DNA from: Pelodictyon luteolum
GTDB taxonomy: Bacteria; Bacteroidota; Chlorobiia; Chlorobiales; Chlorobiaceae
Direction of reading: 5' to 3'
NCBI RefSeq assembly: GCF_001622165.1
Contig: NZ_LVWG01000031.1
Span: 23,781 to 87,780 of the forward strand
DNA length: 64,000 nt
Positions within the stretch are counted from its first letter, which is position 1, and the number at the start of each line of letters is the position of its first letter. Position numbers and translations under genes: made by a program. The notes under the pieces are model-generated. The model saw only the letters and a list, made by a program, of their open reading frames with translations, searched no databases and had not been told where the DNA came from. This document shows, in pieces, positions 49,901-59,586 of this stretch.

Positions 49901-51524
49901 GGGGCTTATTTCGCCACCTCCCCACCATGACATATACTCCATTGAGGATCTTGCGCAGCTGATCCACGATCTCAAGAACGCCAACCCGGTAGCACGCATC
50001 AACGTGAAACTGGTCTCGACGGTCGGTGTCGGCACCATTGCAGCCGGCGTAGCCAAGGCCCATGCCGACGTTGTGCTCATCAGCGGTCATGACGGCGGAA
50101 CGGGCGCATCCCCGATCTCGAGCATCATGCATGCAGGCATGCCCTGGGAGCTCGGTCTTGCCGAAGCACACCAGACCCTGATGCTGAACAATCTCCGCAG
50201 CCGCATCGTCGTGGAGGCGGACGGACAGCTCAAGACCGCACGCGACATCGTCATCGCAGCCCTGCTGGGTGCCGAGGAGTACGGATTTGCCACCACGACC
50301 CTCGTGGTGATGGGCTGCATCATGATGCGGGCCTGCCAGGACGATTCCTGCCCGGTCGGCATCGCTACACAGAACCCGAAGCTGAGAAAGAACTTCAAGG
50401 GCAGAGCCGAGCATGTGGAGAACTTCATGCGATTCCTTGCAGAGGGCGTCCGCCAGTACATGGCGCGCCTTGGTGTCAGGAGCCTCAATGAGCTCATCGG
50501 CCGCACGGAGCTGCTCGGCATGAAGAAGACGGTTGACCACTGGAAAGCCAAGGGTATCGACCTTTCCAAGATTCTCTACCAGCAGGACCTTCCCGAAGAG
50601 GGGACCCGGTACTGCAGCATGGCGCAGGAGCATGCGCTTGAGGAGAGCCTTGACCGCACTGCATTGCTGGAAATCTGCGAACCGGCCATCAAGCGCCGGG
50701 AGAGGGTGACGAGCACGCTTCCAATCCGCAATACCAACCGGGTCGTCGGCACCATTGTCGGCTACGAGGTCACCAGGGCATACGGGGCCGCCGGCCTGCC
50801 TGAGGGCACCATCAACCTTAAGTTTACCGGCTCTGCCGGCCAGAGCTTCGGCGCTTTCATTCCGAAGGGGATGACGCTCGAGCTGGAGGGTGATGCCAAT
50901 GACTACGTCGGCAAGGGCCTTTCGGGCGGGCGCATAGCCGTCTACCCCTCAAAAGGCTCTTCGTTCATTCCCGAAGAGAATATCATCATTGGCAATGTAG
51001 GCTTTTACGGCGCAACTTCAGGGGAGGCCTTCATCAGGGGCATGGCCGGCGAACGCTTCTGCGTCCGCAACAGCGGCCTGCATGCGGTCGTCGAAGCCAT
51101 CGGCGACCATGGTTGCGAGTACATGACCGGCGGCACCGTCGTCATCCTCGGCCGGACCGGCAGGAACTTCGCCGCCGGCATGTCGGGTGGCGTGGCCTAC
51201 ATCTATGATCGGGACGGTACCTTCAGCGACAACTGCAACCCGGAGATGGTGTCCTTAACCCCGGTCGATGACCCGATGGAGCGGGCTGCACTGCAGTCGA
51301 TGATCGAAAAACATGTCGAGTATACACGGAGTGACCTCGGCCAGTCAATACTTGAGGGTTTCCCGTCCCTTATCGGGAAGTTCGTGAAGGTCATGCCGAA
51401 CGACTACCGTCGTGCGCTTGAGGCCATGAAAGAGGTTGAGGCGGCAGGCATAACCGGTGATGCAGCAGTGATGGCCGCATTTGAGAAAAATGTGCATGAT
51501 CCGTCAAGGGTGTCTGGGAATTAA
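46923..51524 (+). CDS. gltB: Glutamate synthase large subunit
   Basis: A 1533-residue GltB. A short propeptide precedes the Ntn nucleophile Cys 19 ([16 protein letters not shown]). The glutaminase domain (19-~430), a central domain, an FMN-binding TIM barrel (about 820-1190), the 3Fe-4S site [12 protein letters not shown] near 1138-1149 and a C-terminal beta-helix with repeated GGxxxV units follow. With GltD it makes two glutamates from glutamine and 2-oxoglutarate. The frame is open from 46872, but ATG 46923 places Cys 19 in the usual position. gltD follows 31 bp later. Confidence 0.96.
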   Translation: MKVTSNAGLYDPQFEHDACGVGFVAHIKGVRSHDIVEQGLQINENLKHRGACGCEKNTGDGAGILLQVPDKFLRRVCGERNIELPPEGRYGVGMLFLPPDISQRRAIEDICRLMIQAEGQKCLGLRKVPTDNSTIGDTARSEEPVVKQLFIGWGEDVTSELEFERKLYVIRRRITKRVKYTAGLLGSNYFYVSSMSARTIVYKGMLLPEQVGEFYPELHDPDMESAIAMVHSRFSTNTFPSWDRAHPYRFLSHNGEINTLRGNVNWMKAREKNVRSDVFGDAIEDIKPVILEDGSDSAILDNTFEFLVLSGRSLAHAAMMIIPEPWSGNKSMSDEKRAFYEYHSCLMEPWDGPASVVFTDGRQIGAVLDRNGLRPSRYYITKDDLVIMASEVGVLDIEPERILKKDRLQPGRMFLVDTLEGRIISDEEIKASIASEKPYGEWISRNVIDISALPDHPQMKNPDEDKYSLTARQKVFGYTREDITMQIIPMSEKGVEMVGSMGNDTPLAALSNKPKLLYDYFKQLFAQVTNPPIDSLREEIITSTSVMLGTEGNLLKAEEVNCRRVKLPHPILTNQDLEKIRGIDKPGFRAVTIPIFYDVAKGGKGIEAAMQDIYRQAEQAAQVGVNIVILSDKGEIERDRAPIPALLAVSGLHNFLINAGIRTEIGLVLESAEPRAVHHFAMLIGYGAGAVNPYMAFETIRSLVAEGQIRFDEKTAIKNYVKAAVKGVVKTMAKMGISTIQSYRGAQIFEAVGLNSKLVDAYFTRTPTRIEGIGLSTVAEEVHRRHASVFPPSGNKVNRGLEAGGERKWRHDGEYHLFSPEALHFLQHSCRTGDYDLFQKYEGLIDDQSRNLCTIRGLLDIRFPGEGIPLDEVEPVEAILKRFKTGAMSYGSISQEAHETLAIAMNRLGGKSNTGEGGEDPSRFVKDANGDSRMSAIKQVASGRFGVTSEYLASAEEIQIKMAQGAKPGEGGQLPGTKVYPWVARVRHSTPGVGLISPPPHHDIYSIEDLAQLIHDLKNANPVARINVKLVSTVGVGTIAAGVAKAHADVVLISGHDGGTGASPISSIMHAGMPWELGLAEAHQTLMLNNLRSRIVVEADGQLKTARDIVIAALLGAEEYGFATTTLVVMGCIMMRACQDDSCPVGIATQNPKLRKNFKGRAEHVENFMRFLAEGVRQYMARLGVRSLNELIGRTELLGMKKTVDHWKAKGIDLSKILYQQDLPEEGTRYCSMAQEHALEESLDRTALLEICEPAIKRRERVTSTLPIRNTNRVVGTIVGYEVTRAYGAAGLPEGTINLKFTGSAGQSFGAFIPKGMTLELEGDANDYVGKGLSGGRIAVYPSKGSSFIPEENIIIGNVGFYGATSGEAFIRGMAGERFCVRNSGLHAVVEAIGDHGCEYMTGGTVVILGRTGRNFAAGMSGGVAYIYDRDGTFSDNCNPEMVSLTPVDDPMERAALQSMIEKHVEYTRSDLGQSILEGFPSLIGKFVKVMPNDYRRALEAMKEVEAAGITGDAAVMAAFEKNVHDPSRVSGN

Positions 51525-51555
51525 TTAAGAGTTAATTATCGAGTAAACTATCGCT

Positions 51556-53034
51556 ATGGGCAAAGTTAAGGGTTTCATGGAGTTCCAGAGGGCAGTGCCT
51601 CAAGACAGGGCCCCGCTGGAGAGGATAAAGGACTGGAACGAGTTCCATCTGGAGATGGAGAAAGACGGGCTCCGCGATCAGGGTGCGCGTTGCATGGACT
51701 GCGGAACCCCGTTCTGCCACACCGGCATCATGCTCGCCGGTATGACGACAGGATGCCCGATCCACAACCTCATTCCCGAATGGAACGATCTGGTATATAA
51801 CGGCTACTGGGCCGATGCCTACGACCGGCTGATGAAAACCAACAATTTTCCCGAGTTCACCGGACGGGTATGTCCCGCTCCCTGCGAAGGTTCCTGTGTG
51901 CTCGGTATCATCGAGCCACCGGTCACCATCAAGAACATCGAGTGCGCCATCATCGATCGGGCGTTTGCTGATGGTCAGGTCAAACCCAAAACGGTTGCCT
52001 TCCGTACCGGCAAACGCGTCGCCGTCGTCGGCTCGGGTCCCTCGGGCCTGGCTGCTGCCGATCAGCTCAACAAGGCAGGTCACACGGTCACGGTGTTCGA
52101 GCGCGACGACCGCTGCGGCGGACTGTTGATGTATGGCATTCCGAACATGAAGCTGGACAAGGAGGGTGTTGTGCAGCGCCGCATCTCCATCATGCAGCAG
52201 GAAGGGGTCGACTTCAGGGTGAGTACGGAGGTCGGTGTCAATTATCCTGCCGATCAGTTGCTGAAGGACTTTGACGCCGTGGTACTCTGCACCGGTTCGA
52301 CGAACCCCCGTGACCTCGAGGCAGAAGGACGCAGGGAGGCTTCAGGTATCCATTTCGCCATGGACTTCCTCCGTTCTTCGACGAAATCCCTGCTTGATGC
52401 TACGGCTCCTGTCCTCACCGCCGAAGGGAAGCATGTTGTCGTCATTGGTGGCGGTGATACCGGCACGGACTGCGTGGCAACCTCGATCCGTCAGGGATGC
52501 AGGAGTGTCGTACAGCTGGAGATCATGCCGAAACCCGCGCTTGAGCGGCCCGATGACAACCCCTGGCCCCAGTGGCCGAAGACCTTCAAGGTCGACTACG
52601 GACAGGAAGAAGCCGCGGCCCTGCAGGGCGACGACCCGAGGAAATATTCCATGATGACGAAGAAGTTCATCACGGACGGTAGCGGCAACCTGAAGGGTGT
52701 CGAGGCTTCGGAAGTGGAGTGGGTTAAAAAGGACGGGCGCTTCATCCCGCAGCCGGTCTCGGGTACCGAACAGATCTTTCCTGCTGAGCTCGTGCTGCTC
52801 GCCATGGGTTTTCTCGGTCCCGAAGAGGCACTGCTCGACCAGCTCCAGGTAGAGCGCGACCAGCGCATGAACATCAAGGCCCCCGAAACCACCTACCGGG
52901 CAGGTGAGGGAAAGATATTTGCTGCCGGTGATGCACGCCGCGGTCAGAGCCTCGTTGTCTGGGCCATTCAGGAGGGTCGTTCTGCTGCGCGCGAGTGCGA
53001 TCGTTTTCTCATGGGCGAAACGTTCCTGCCGTAA
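51556..53034 (+). CDS. gltD: Glutamate synthase small subunit
   Basis: A 492-residue GltD. Two N-terminal 4Fe-4S motifs are visible: [12 protein letters not shown] then [12 protein letters not shown], and [13 protein letters not shown]. The FAD site [15 protein letters not shown] lies near 155-169, the NADPH site [13 protein letters not shown] near 296-308, and the second FAD motif [20 protein letters not shown] near 455. It passes electrons from NAD(P)H to GltB. Confidence 0.96.
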   Translation: MGKVKGFMEFQRAVPQDRAPLERIKDWNEFHLEMEKDGLRDQGARCMDCGTPFCHTGIMLAGMTTGCPIHNLIPEWNDLVYNGYWADAYDRLMKTNNFPEFTGRVCPAPCEGSCVLGIIEPPVTIKNIECAIIDRAFADGQVKPKTVAFRTGKRVAVVGSGPSGLAAADQLNKAGHTVTVFERDDRCGGLLMYGIPNMKLDKEGVVQRRISIMQQEGVDFRVSTEVGVNYPADQLLKDFDAVVLCTGSTNPRDLEAEGRREASGIHFAMDFLRSSTKSLLDATAPVLTAEGKHVVVIGGGDTGTDCVATSIRQGCRSVVQLEIMPKPALERPDDNPWPQWPKTFKVDYGQEEAAALQGDDPRKYSMMTKKFITDGSGNLKGVEASEVEWVKKDGRFIPQPVSGTEQIFPAELVLLAMGFLGPEEALLDQLQVERDQRMNIKAPETTYRAGEGKIFAAGDARRGQSLVVWAIQEGRSAARECDRFLMGETFLP

Positions 53035-53123
53035 ACGAACAGGCGGGCTTGGCGGTTATACAGATATCCTTTTTCAATCAGGACGCATCCATCGGCGATG
53101 CGCTTATCAAGGCAGGGTGTGTT

Positions 53124-53396
53124 ATGGAACAGCAGAAACTCAGGGAGCTTCTGGAATCGCTCCATCAGGAGCTTGAGCACGTCGATTCGCTCGACGAGTC
53201 AACCAGTCGGGTACTCTGTGACTTGAAAGAGGATCTCGGACGGCTTGCCGGGCAGGATGGTGCGGCTGACATATGCCGCGACGAGCCTCTCATGGAGCGG
53301 ATGAACGACGCCGTCGACCACTTCGAGGCAGACCATCCGAAACTGAGCATGGCTCTCCAGCATGTGCTCGACAGCCTCGCTAAAATGGGCCTCTGA
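53124..53396 (+). CDS. DUF4404 family small protein
   Basis: A 90-residue helical protein (MEQQKLRELLESLHQELEHV, then MNDAVDHFEADHPKLSMALQ). The pattern FEADHPKLS and the LA..G end match DUF4404, a family of unknown function. The frame is open from 52995 inside gltD; ATG 53124, 90 bp after gltD, was chosen. It may be co-transcribed with gltBD; clpX starts 52 bp further on. Confidence 0.72.
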   Translation: MEQQKLRELLESLHQELEHVDSLDESTSRVLCDLKEDLGRLAGQDGAADICRDEPLMERMNDAVDHFEADHPKLSMALQHVLDSLAKMGL

Positions 53397-53447
53397 TTAA
53401 TCCCTTGCCCTCATTGACAACATAACGACAGAACGCAGAAGCAGCAG

Positions 53448-54773
53448 ATGACCAGAGAACGAGAGACGGTAAAGGGAAAATCACGGAACATAAACCGGGG
53501 CGGTGATGGAGGAGAGCAGGTATACTGCTCGTTCTGCGGACGGAGTGCACAGGAGGTCTCGAGCATGGTTGCCGGCCCGATGGCTTTCATCTGCGACCGC
53601 TGCATCAGGACATCCTACGATATTCTCCGCAAGGAGATGAGCGCCATACAGCAGCCCGAAGTGGTCACCGAGCAGCCCTTTCTTCCGCGCCTTGTCAGCC
53701 CTAAGGCCATCCTTGAGTCGCTCAATCAGTATGTCGTCGGCCAGGAACGGGCTAAACGCTCGCTTGCTGTTGCCGTCTACAACCACTATAAGCGAATCGA
53801 CTCGCAGGAGTGGCGGCATGAGGATGACGAGATTGTCATCGAGAAAAGCAACATCATGCTCATCGGTCCCACCGGCACCGGAAAGACGTTGCTCGCACAG
53901 ACGCTCGCCAACCTGCGTGAGGTTCCTTTCTCAATCGTTGACGCTACATCCCTCACCGAAGCGGGCTATGTCGGCGACGATGTTGAAACCATTCTGGCCC
54001 GTCTGCTTCACGCCTCCGACTTCAACCTCGAGCGTGCCGAGCGCGGTATCATCTATGTCGATGAAATCGACAAGATAGCCCGCAAGTCGGCCAACGTCTC
54101 CATCACCCGCGACGTTTCTGGTGAGGGTGTGCAGCAGGCGCTCCTGAAGATCCTCGAGGGAGCCGTAGTCGGTGTTCCTCCCAAGGGCGGACGCAAACAC
54201 CCCGAGCAGCAGCTCATAAACATCAACACGAAGAACATCCTTTTCATCTGCGGTGGCGCATTCGAGGGGCTTGACCGCCTCATCGCCCGCAGGATCTCCA
54301 AGTCATCAATGGGGTTCGGCTCAAGCGTTACGGACAAGCAGAGCGGTTACGACCCTGCAATCCTCAAGCACGTCACCCAGGACGACCTGCACGAGTACGG
54401 GCTGATTCCTGAGTTCATCGGCCGGCTTCCGGTGCTCACCACCCTCGACCCGCTTGACGCTGCTGCCCTGCGCAGCATCCTCGTCGACCCGAAGAACGCT
54501 CTCGTAAAGCAGTATGGCAAACTCTTTGAAATGGACGGGGTTGAACTTGAGTTCACGCCCGAAGCTCTGGAAAGGGTTGTCTCCATTGCAATCGAGCGGG
54601 GAACCAGTGCGCGTGCGCTCCGCTCCGTGCTCGAGAACGTGATGATTGATATCATGTTCGAGCTCCCGACCATGAAAGGGGTAGGCAAATGCATCATCAC
54701 TGAAGAGGTCATCGACCGCAAAGGTGAGCCCATCTACCTTGACGGGGCAGGCAGAAAGAAAAAAAGAGCATAA
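53448..54773 (+). CDS. clpX: ATP-dependent Clp protease ATP-binding subunit ClpX
   Basis: A 441-residue AAA+ unfoldase. The zinc-binding domain has Cys 27, 30, 49 and 52. Walker A GPTGTGKT lies at 140-147 and Walker B VDEID at 204-208. [10 protein letters not shown] is the pore loop, and EFIGRLPV and GTSARALR are the sensor regions. It feeds substrates to ClpP; no clpP is in the window. The C-terminus is basic (RKKKRA). A hairpin spans the stop codon. Confidence 0.97.
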   Translation: MTRERETVKGKSRNINRGGDGGEQVYCSFCGRSAQEVSSMVAGPMAFICDRCIRTSYDILRKEMSAIQQPEVVTEQPFLPRLVSPKAILESLNQYVVGQERAKRSLAVAVYNHYKRIDSQEWRHEDDEIVIEKSNIMLIGPTGTGKTLLAQTLANLREVPFSIVDATSLTEAGYVGDDVETILARLLHASDFNLERAERGIIYVDEIDKIARKSANVSITRDVSGEGVQQALLKILEGAVVGVPPKGGRKHPEQQLININTKNILFICGGAFEGLDRLIARRISKSSMGFGSSVTDKQSGYDPAILKHVTQDDLHEYGLIPEFIGRLPVLTTLDPLDAAALRSILVDPKNALVKQYGKLFEMDGVELEFTPEALERVVSIAIERGTSARALRSVLENVMIDIMFELPTMKGVGKCIITEEVIDRKGEPIYLDGAGRKKKRA

Positions 54774-54809
54774 AATGCAGCGTAGCTTTCAATCTGCTTT
54801 GCATTTTAT
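54770..54809 (+). repeat. Inverted repeat across the clpX stop
   Basis: ATAAAATGCA (54770-54779, containing the TAA stop) is perfectly complementary to TGCATTTTAT (54800-54809). There is no T-run, so it may protect the clpX mRNA 3' end instead of terminating. It overlaps the -35 of the tRNA promoter. Confidence 0.6.
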
Positions 54810-54826
54810 GAATCTTGTCCTATATT
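54799..54826 (+). promoter_or_regulatory. Sigma-70-like promoter of tRNA-Val
   Basis: TTGCAT (54799-54804), a 16-bp spacer and TATATT (54821-54826) lie 16 bp upstream of the tRNA. Both boxes are close to consensus. Confidence 0.6.
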
Positions 54827-54841
54827 AACACCCTTTCAGAA

Positions 54842-54915
54842 GGGCGATTAGCTCAGTTGGTTAGAGCGCTACATTGACACTGTAGAGGTCAGAAGTTCGA
54901 ATCTTCTATCGCCCA
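54842..54915 (+). tRNA. tRNA-Val (anticodon GAC)
   Basis: The acceptor stem GGGCGAT pairs with ATCGCCC (54908-54914), with discriminator A at 54915. The D arm GCTCAGTTGGTTAGAGC, the anticodon stem CTACA/TGTAG enclosing the loop TTGACAC (anticodon GAC), and the T arm with TTCGAAT are intact. CCA is not encoded. It marks the left edge of the accessory region. Confidence 0.95.
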
Positions 54916-54925
54916 CATCCCACAT

Positions 54926-54960
54926 AAAAGCCTGCAAGTAAACAACTTGCAGGCTTTTTT
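54926..54960 (+). terminator. Terminator after tRNA-Val
   Basis: AAGCCTGCAAGT pairs with ACTTGCAGGCTT and is followed by a T-run, 10 bp past the tRNA. Confidence 0.88.
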
Positions 54961-55262
54961 CTTTCCCCCCCTTGTCCCGCGAAAATACTTCGATTTTATC
55001 ATAGTTAACTCCGTTTTCCCATGGTTTTGTTACGCCATTGTTCTACGAGTTTTTTTACTTCTCCTGAAAAAACCAGATAACTCATTGCATAATTGAATAT
55101 TGCGCTTGTATGCGTAATGCCTGCGCTACCTCTACAATCTTTTTGTTCAGGTTTCTGACATTTATCGGTGCCAAATGGCCAGAACGTTTTTGGCTTCTTT
55201 AGCCCGAGGGGGGCTCATCTTATAAAAGGGGGCGATAGCTGCTACAATCTCCGCATGCTAAA
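54961..55262. other. Non-coding stretch at the island edge
   Basis: About 300 bp with lower GC than the rest of the window and stops in all frames. No gene or convincing gene remnant could be read on either strand. Confidence 0.5.
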
Positions 55263-56051
55263 TCACTGAACGTTCAACGTTTTGAGCGGATCGAAACCGT
55301 TGCCGTATTCGTGAGGATATCCTTTGGGGTTGCAGATCACTCTGGTCTCGCCGATTGAATACTCCATGGCGGTATGGCAGTGACCACAGATCCAGCAGGC
55401 TATTTTATGGGAGAGCACCTCTTTTTCAAGGTCTGACACATATGCCGCATTCAGGAGGTCGTTTCGGTAACCAGGGGCGATTCCTTGCAGTGAGGGGTGA
55501 TGATGGGTGACCACAATCACGGTGTATCCGAGTCCCGTATAGTGATCGACATCTTCAAAAAGCCTTTTTTTCTGCTTGTGATGAAGAGCGAGAAGGTACT
55601 CCGGCCGTAACCGGTGATAATCGGCTCCGACTTTTATCAGCCGATAGTCATTGAGGCCCTGACTGATATCAAACATGGCGATTGGATTGCCGCCAAAAAA
55701 GTCTGTCCAGAGAGTTGTCCCGATGATGGCGATTTTCTCCTCTTCCAGGATAACCTGACCGGTATGTACGTTGTGAAATCCATGCTCGGCGATGGCGTTT
55801 TGCCAGGAGTGCTTCTCAATGTTGCCGTGATACCATTCGTGATTGCCTTCAATGACAAAAACGTCTCTGAACTGCTTTGAGCACTGCGAAAGAAAACCGA
55901 ACCATGTCTGTTTTCTGCTCAGCAGCCCGATATCTCCAGCAAGGATGAGCACGGATTCATTGTCTTCGGCAAGTTCCGGAACCTGCCAGTCCCCGTTGCT
56001 CTCTTCCCGACAGAACTCGTTATGAATGTCGGACATGACTCTGAAAAGCAT
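55263..56051 (-). CDS. Calcineurin-like metallophosphoesterase
   Basis: A 262-residue protein with the full set of metal motifs: MSDIHNEF (6-13), AGDIG near 39, GNHEWYHG near 70, VTHHHPSL near 180 and ICGHCHTAMEY near 222. The substrate is unknown. It is isolated: no partner gene on the same strand and an AT-rich flank on both sides. It lies directly after the tRNA-Val block, so it may have arrived with the island. ATG 56051 gives a complete first strand. Confidence 0.82.
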   Translation of the reverse strand: MLFRVMSDIHNEFCREESNGDWQVPELAEDNESVLILAGDIGLLSRKQTWFGFLSQCSKQFRDVFVIEGNHEWYHGNIEKHSWQNAIAEHGFHNVHTGQVILEEEKIAIIGTTLWTDFFGGNPIAMFDISQGLNDYRLIKVGADYHRLRPEYLLALHHKQKKRLFEDVDHYTGLGYTVIVVTHHHPSLQGIAPGYRNDLLNAAYVSDLEKEVLSHKIACWICGHCHTAMEYSIGETRVICNPKGYPHEYGNGFDPLKTLNVQ

Positions 56052-56266
56052 CAGTGCTTAAAGTTGAGGTTCATGATACTGTGAGGGTAGACCTTTGCTC
56101 CACTTGTAACGATACGGTTTTGCAATAACAATAAAATGTTCTTCAGCCAGTTCAGGCAATTTGCAGTGAACAGCACAAAAGTCGCTGAAAGCTCGAGGAT
56201 GGAGAGGTGAAAATTTCCCTCAGCCTTTTTTGATATTTCTCTGGTCTATTGTTGGCTGGGATAAAT

Positions 56267-56296
56267 ATACCTATACTTATGTATAACGTATGGTAT
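56267..56296. promoter_or_regulatory. Near-palindromic operator candidate upstream of abiEi
   Basis: ATACCTATAC (56267-56276) is the inverse complement of GTATGGTAT (56288-56296) with one base missing, and the centre TTATGTATAA is itself nearly symmetric. It ends 17 bp before the antitoxin ATG. AbiEi antitoxins are known to repress their own operon by binding inverted repeats. Confidence 0.55.
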
Positions 56297-56313
56297 TTCT
56301 ATCCGTATGAAAA

Positions 56314-56925
56314 ATGTCACAACAAAGTACAGTTGCAGATAAGGCCAAAGCTCTTATTCTTGCCCAGGGAGGCCTCATCCGTACCCGGGAAGCGATCAGT
56401 CTTGGTATTCATCCCCGGACGCTTTACAGTCTTCGTGACAGCGGTGAGCTTGAAGAGCTTTCTCGAGGGATTTACCAGCTCAAAGGGTGGAAGCAGCTCG
56501 AATATCCTGATCTTGTCACCGTTGCACTGAGGGTACCGAATGGTGTACTTTGCCTGGTTTCGGCACTCTCCTTTCACGAGATGACCACCCAGGTTCCACA
56601 CAGCGTATCTCTTGCGCTTGAAAAAGGTGCCGAACAACCAAGAATCGAGTATCCTCCGGTTACGGTTTTCCGGATTTCACCCTCTTGTTTCAAGATCGGT
56701 ATTGAAACGCATCAGCTCGATGGTGTCCCGGTGAAGATCTACAGTCCGGAAAAGACGCTTGTAGACTGCTTCAAATTCAGAAACAGGATCGGAATGGATA
56801 TCGTGCTCGAAGCGCTCAAACTGTATCGGCAGAGAATGCATAAGAATCTGCATGCGCTCATGCAGTATGCAGAGGTGTGCCGTGTTGCCTCGGTCATGAA
56901 ACCATATTTGGAGGCAACGCTGTGA
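56314..56925 (+). CDS. Type IV AbiEi-family antitoxin
   Basis: A 203-residue antitoxin/autorepressor of the AbiE type. The N-terminal winged helix (about 12-55) includes TREAISLGIHPRTLYSL and ELSRGIYQL. The C-terminal domain has VTVALRVPNGVLCLVSALSF, the YSPEKTLVDCFKFRN motif near 145 and a helical end. In intact systems it neutralises the AbiEii nucleotidyltransferase without binding it. The downstream toxin gene overlaps by 4 bp (GTGA) but is broken, so this antitoxin is now an orphan. Confidence 0.87.
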   Translation: MSQQSTVADKAKALILAQGGLIRTREAISLGIHPRTLYSLRDSGELEELSRGIYQLKGWKQLEYPDLVTVALRVPNGVLCLVSALSFHEMTTQVPHSVSLALEKGAEQPRIEYPPVTVFRISPSCFKIGIETHQLDGVPVKIYSPEKTLVDCFKFRNRIGMDIVLEALKLYRQRMHKNLHALMQYAEVCRVASVMKPYLEATL

Positions 56926-57170
56926 GTGCAAAAGCGATCAAAAATATCGGAGCCTCGGTCAGGCAACGGCTGTTGAACAAGGCGCGACAGGAAAACAGAC
57001 CTTTTCAGGAGCTGTTGCAATACTATGCCATGGAGCGCGTTCTCTACCGGCTGTCAGTTTCTTCATTCGCAGATCGTTTCATTCTCAAGGGGCATTGTTG
57101 CTCAGGGTCTGGCATGCTCCCTTGGCAAGGCCGACAATGGATATCGATATGCTCGGCAAAACAGGAAACG
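56922..57170 (+). pseudogene. AbiEii nucleotidyltransferase toxin, frameshifted and truncated
   Basis: It starts at a GTG overlapping the antitoxin stop. The first 57 codons read SAKAIKNIGASVRQRLLNKA to SFADRFILKG, as in AbiEii toxins. In the G-run at 57089-57092 one base appears lost: in the +1-shifted frame the text resumes as ALLLRVWHAPLARPTMDIDM, which contains the nucleotidyltransferase core (DxD) of the family. The homology stops at about 57170, where an oppositely oriented transposase remnant begins. The full toxin would be about 250-300 residues; only about 80 remain, so no active protein is expected. Confidence 0.8.
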
Positions 57171-57174
57171 CCCC

Positions 57175-57926
57175 GGAGTGATATCCCGTTCTTTGCACCA
57201 CATCCTGTTGGCCAGTGTCCGGTAGATCTTGTCGGCGTGCACTGATTCAGGGTAGTGGCCGTATCGCTCACGGTAGCGCTCGATGTCTCGTATCAGGTCG
57301 TAGCCTTCGTTGTAGGCGTTCCAGCTCATCCGTTCCGGCATGCTGATGCCATCGACGACACTGATTGAGAGCTTCATGCCGAACTCCGTTTTCGCAGCGG
57401 CCTTGCCCCGTACGATTGGTCTGACATGGGGCTGACTGATGCTTACGATCCGGTCACTGATGCTCTTCGTGTCGCTCTTGTACATTTCCAGCTGCTGCCG
57501 GTACAGCTCCTCGATCACCAGCAGGTCGCGGTACCGGTGTTTCGACAGGACCGTCAGCGGAACCGATGCGGACAGTCCGCCGATGTACTGCAGGTTCTTC
57601 CGGAGATAGCCCAACTGCTTGCGTAGGCCTTTGCGGAGCGCCTTCCTCGACAAGCTCTTCTTCATGCCGACAGCAAGGAACTCCTTTCTTGCTGTCCGGC
57701 GGGACATCCTGGGTTTCGTCACTCCTTCCGGGTGCATTGCACACAGCGTGTCGATAATCAATTCGCTCTTCTCGCGGGCGTCGTTCAAGAGGCTGATGTC
57801 CTTCGGATAGGCGATGTCTGCCGGAGCACAGGTCGCATCAACGATGAGTTTGCCCTTGTTTCCGGTACCGCTGTCGCTGTCGTCATCCTGTTTCTTGTCC
57901 TTAGCCGTTCTCCTGATTATTAATCT
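57175..57926 (-). pseudogene. IS5/IS1182-like transposase, internal fragment
   Basis: An open minus-strand frame of about 250 codons without a proper start. Text such as KGKLIVDATCAPADIAYPKD, SELIIDTLCAMHPEGVTKPR and VHADKIYRTLANRMWCKERD is typical of the middle of IS1182/IS5-type DDE transposases. The N-terminal DUF772-type domain and the C-terminal end are missing, and the frame is fused into the abiEii remnant at about 57175. No terminal inverted repeats or target-site duplication could be seen. It is a dead element whose arrival or excision probably removed the rest of abiEii. Confidence 0.78.
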
Positions 57927-58000
57927 TTATAGCTAATCATAACAACAAATCGCTATAAGTAGCTATAAATAGGTATAAACGTTTTTCTCGAACGATTCAT

Positions 58001-58402
58001 GTGCCTAAGAATATGAATCTATTCGTGAAGCAGAATGGATCCCCTGATCCTGACTTTGAGACGGATGATGATAGGAGCTATTTCCTTGTGAGATTTCCGG
58101 TACATCCGAAATCTGTTCGTCAAGCCGAGTCCGAGTCGCTTGATGCGTCGACCGGACAAGTAACCGGACAAGTTGTCGATTGGATAATCAGTGTGTTAGA
58201 TGCATGTCGAGAGCCCCTGAAAAGCGCTGAAATTCAGAAGATTGTTAGTATTAAACATCGGGAGACCTTTCAAAGAAATTATCTTGATCGACTTTTGACT
58301 GATGGCTTTCTTGAAAGAACCATCCCTGATGCGCCACAAAGCCCAACGCAACGGTATGTAACCAGTGAAAAGGGCCTGAAATTGCTACAAGATATCGAGT
58401 GA
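58001..58402 (+). pseudogene. C-terminal scrap of an AlbA-type ATP-binding regulator
   Basis: An open frame of 133 codons (GTG 58001, or ATG 58013 region) whose first part, NGSPDPDFETDDDRSYFLVR, looks like the end of the AlbA_2/RecG-like ATP-binding domain. The rest (LKSAEIQKIVSIKHRETFQR, then SPTQRYVTSEKGLKLL) is the small winged-helix end of the same family. The ~300-residue N-terminal part is absent; upstream sequence is AT-rich and adjoins the transposase remnant. It is probably a leftover; expression as a short DNA-binding protein cannot be excluded. Confidence 0.55.
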
Positions 58403-58481
58403 CTGGCTGTGGGGGTACAATACTGGTGAGCCCATATGACAGAGCCACTTGCCCGTTGAGAATTTGATTTGTGTTTGATGA

Positions 58482-59114
58482 TTGTGTGTGTGCGCTATTT
58501 TGCATAATCATGGCACATTGCTCTCGATCCTTGGAGAATACCAATCTCCAAACGACAACATCGCCCGTATGGTCGTCGATGGGTTGCTGAAGCCCATCAA
58601 GAAGGTGACCTATGTCGTTTCGCCTGAAATTTCCGGCATTCCCATCTCACTCCCCTTGGTTGCCAACCTGATTTACGGGCCTTCATACGTCTCGATGGAT
58701 TATGCCATGCATCATTATGGCATCATTCCTGAACTGGTGGTCGAGGTTACCTCGATGACGACCAAGCGAGGAAAGATGTTCGATCTCCCCCTTGGCATGT
58801 ATTCCTATACCCATTCTCCTTTGGAATTGTATGCAATCGGCATTGACAGGGTCGAGAATGCCGACCATACTGGTTATCTGATGGCTTCCCCTGAAAAGGC
58901 GCTTTGTGATAAGCTGCTGTTTACGAGGAATCTGAACGTCGGGACTATGTGTGGCATGCGTGAGTTGTTGTTTGATGACCTGAGCGTGGATGACGATTCG
59001 TTAGTGCGCTTCAATCCGGAAGTGATCAGGGCATGCATGTCGGCAGGGTTGAAGAGCGATATGGTAAAGGCGTTGTTGCAGGTTGTCACCAGTAGGCAAG
59101 GAGTAGATTTATGA
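58482..59114 (+). CDS. AbiEi-like antitoxin (second module)
   Basis: About 210 residues of a different AbiEi subfamily: LLSILGEYQSPNDNIARMVV and the LYV-type strand (here VTYVV) from the small HTH, then LANLIYGPSYVSMDYAMHHY, TSMTTKRGKMFDLPLG and ASPEKALCDKLLF. The start is uncertain: TTG 58482 follows a stop directly, with no ribosome-binding site; an upstream ATG (58478) is out of frame by a short TG repeat. It overlaps the next frame by 4 bp (ATGA), the usual antitoxin-toxin coupling. Confidence 0.75.
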   Translation: MCVCAILHNHGTLLSILGEYQSPNDNIARMVVDGLLKPIKKVTYVVSPEISGIPISLPLVANLIYGPSYVSMDYAMHHYGIIPELVVEVTSMTTKRGKMFDLPLGMYSYTHSPLELYAIGIDRVENADHTGYLMASPEKALCDKLLFTRNLNVGTMCGMRELLFDDLSVDDDSLVRFNPEVIRACMSAGLKSDMVKALLQVVTSRQGVDL

Positions 59115-59423
59115 GCGTATTGCAGCAAATGTTGGAGAAGTATGATACAGCAACCGCTGAAGAGCCGCATATGTTGCGGAGCGAAAGCCGGTTCCGGCTC
59201 TTCTTTCCCCGTCACAGCCGCATCATGGTGTCCGTCAGGTGTCCCGCTGGAGGCTTCTGCCAAATGAAACGGTTTCCCCTGTTCACCGGCGAGATATTCG
59301 GAAGATATCGATCTGGTTCAAAAGGAGCCGGGGCCGATCGGCCCGGTCATGGATGCGATCAAGGAAAAGCTGAATCCCTGGCTTGGAGAACCCAGGCGGA
59401 AGCAGTCGGAAGGCCGTGTGACC
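59111..59423 (+). pseudogene. Shards of AbiEii-type toxin gene(s)
   Basis: An ATG overlapping the antitoxin stop begins MSVLQQMLEKYDTATAEE, the normal N-terminus of one AbiEii subfamily, but the match ends by about 59170. From 59292 to 59423 another frame reads RYSEDIDLVQKEPGPIGPVM and on to EPRRKQSEGRVT, the nucleotidyltransferase core of an AbiEii toxin, with a TGA just upstream and no continuation downstream. The two pieces may come from one decayed gene or from two. No functional toxin can be made. Confidence 0.68.
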
Positions 59424-59586
59424 TATGCACCCCGAAATCCAGGGTGGAGAGTTCCTGGTATATGTCTGACAAGGATCGCCTCGATCTGATGTTAAGCTCT
59501 TGGTTGATGGTCTTTGGTGAGAACCGAGCGGCGTGCGTTAAAGGATTCGTGCCTGTCGGGTTTTTTCGGAGAGTGCTTTTCCAAGG
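59424..59586. other. Unassigned spacer between toxin shards and jetD
   Basis: Open frames exist across this stretch on the plus strand, but none resembles a known protein. It looks like degraded coding sequence. Confidence 0.4.

Noticed and set aside
55225..55240. Inverted copy of the tRNA-Val 3' end as an attachment site
   Set aside because: Only about 9 bases match and the orientation is inverted, which is within chance.
58470..58490. TG repeat at the start of the second AbiEi gene as a phase switch
   Set aside because: Only about five TG units are present; a one-unit gain would put ATG 58478 in frame, but the tract is too short to argue for programmed switching.
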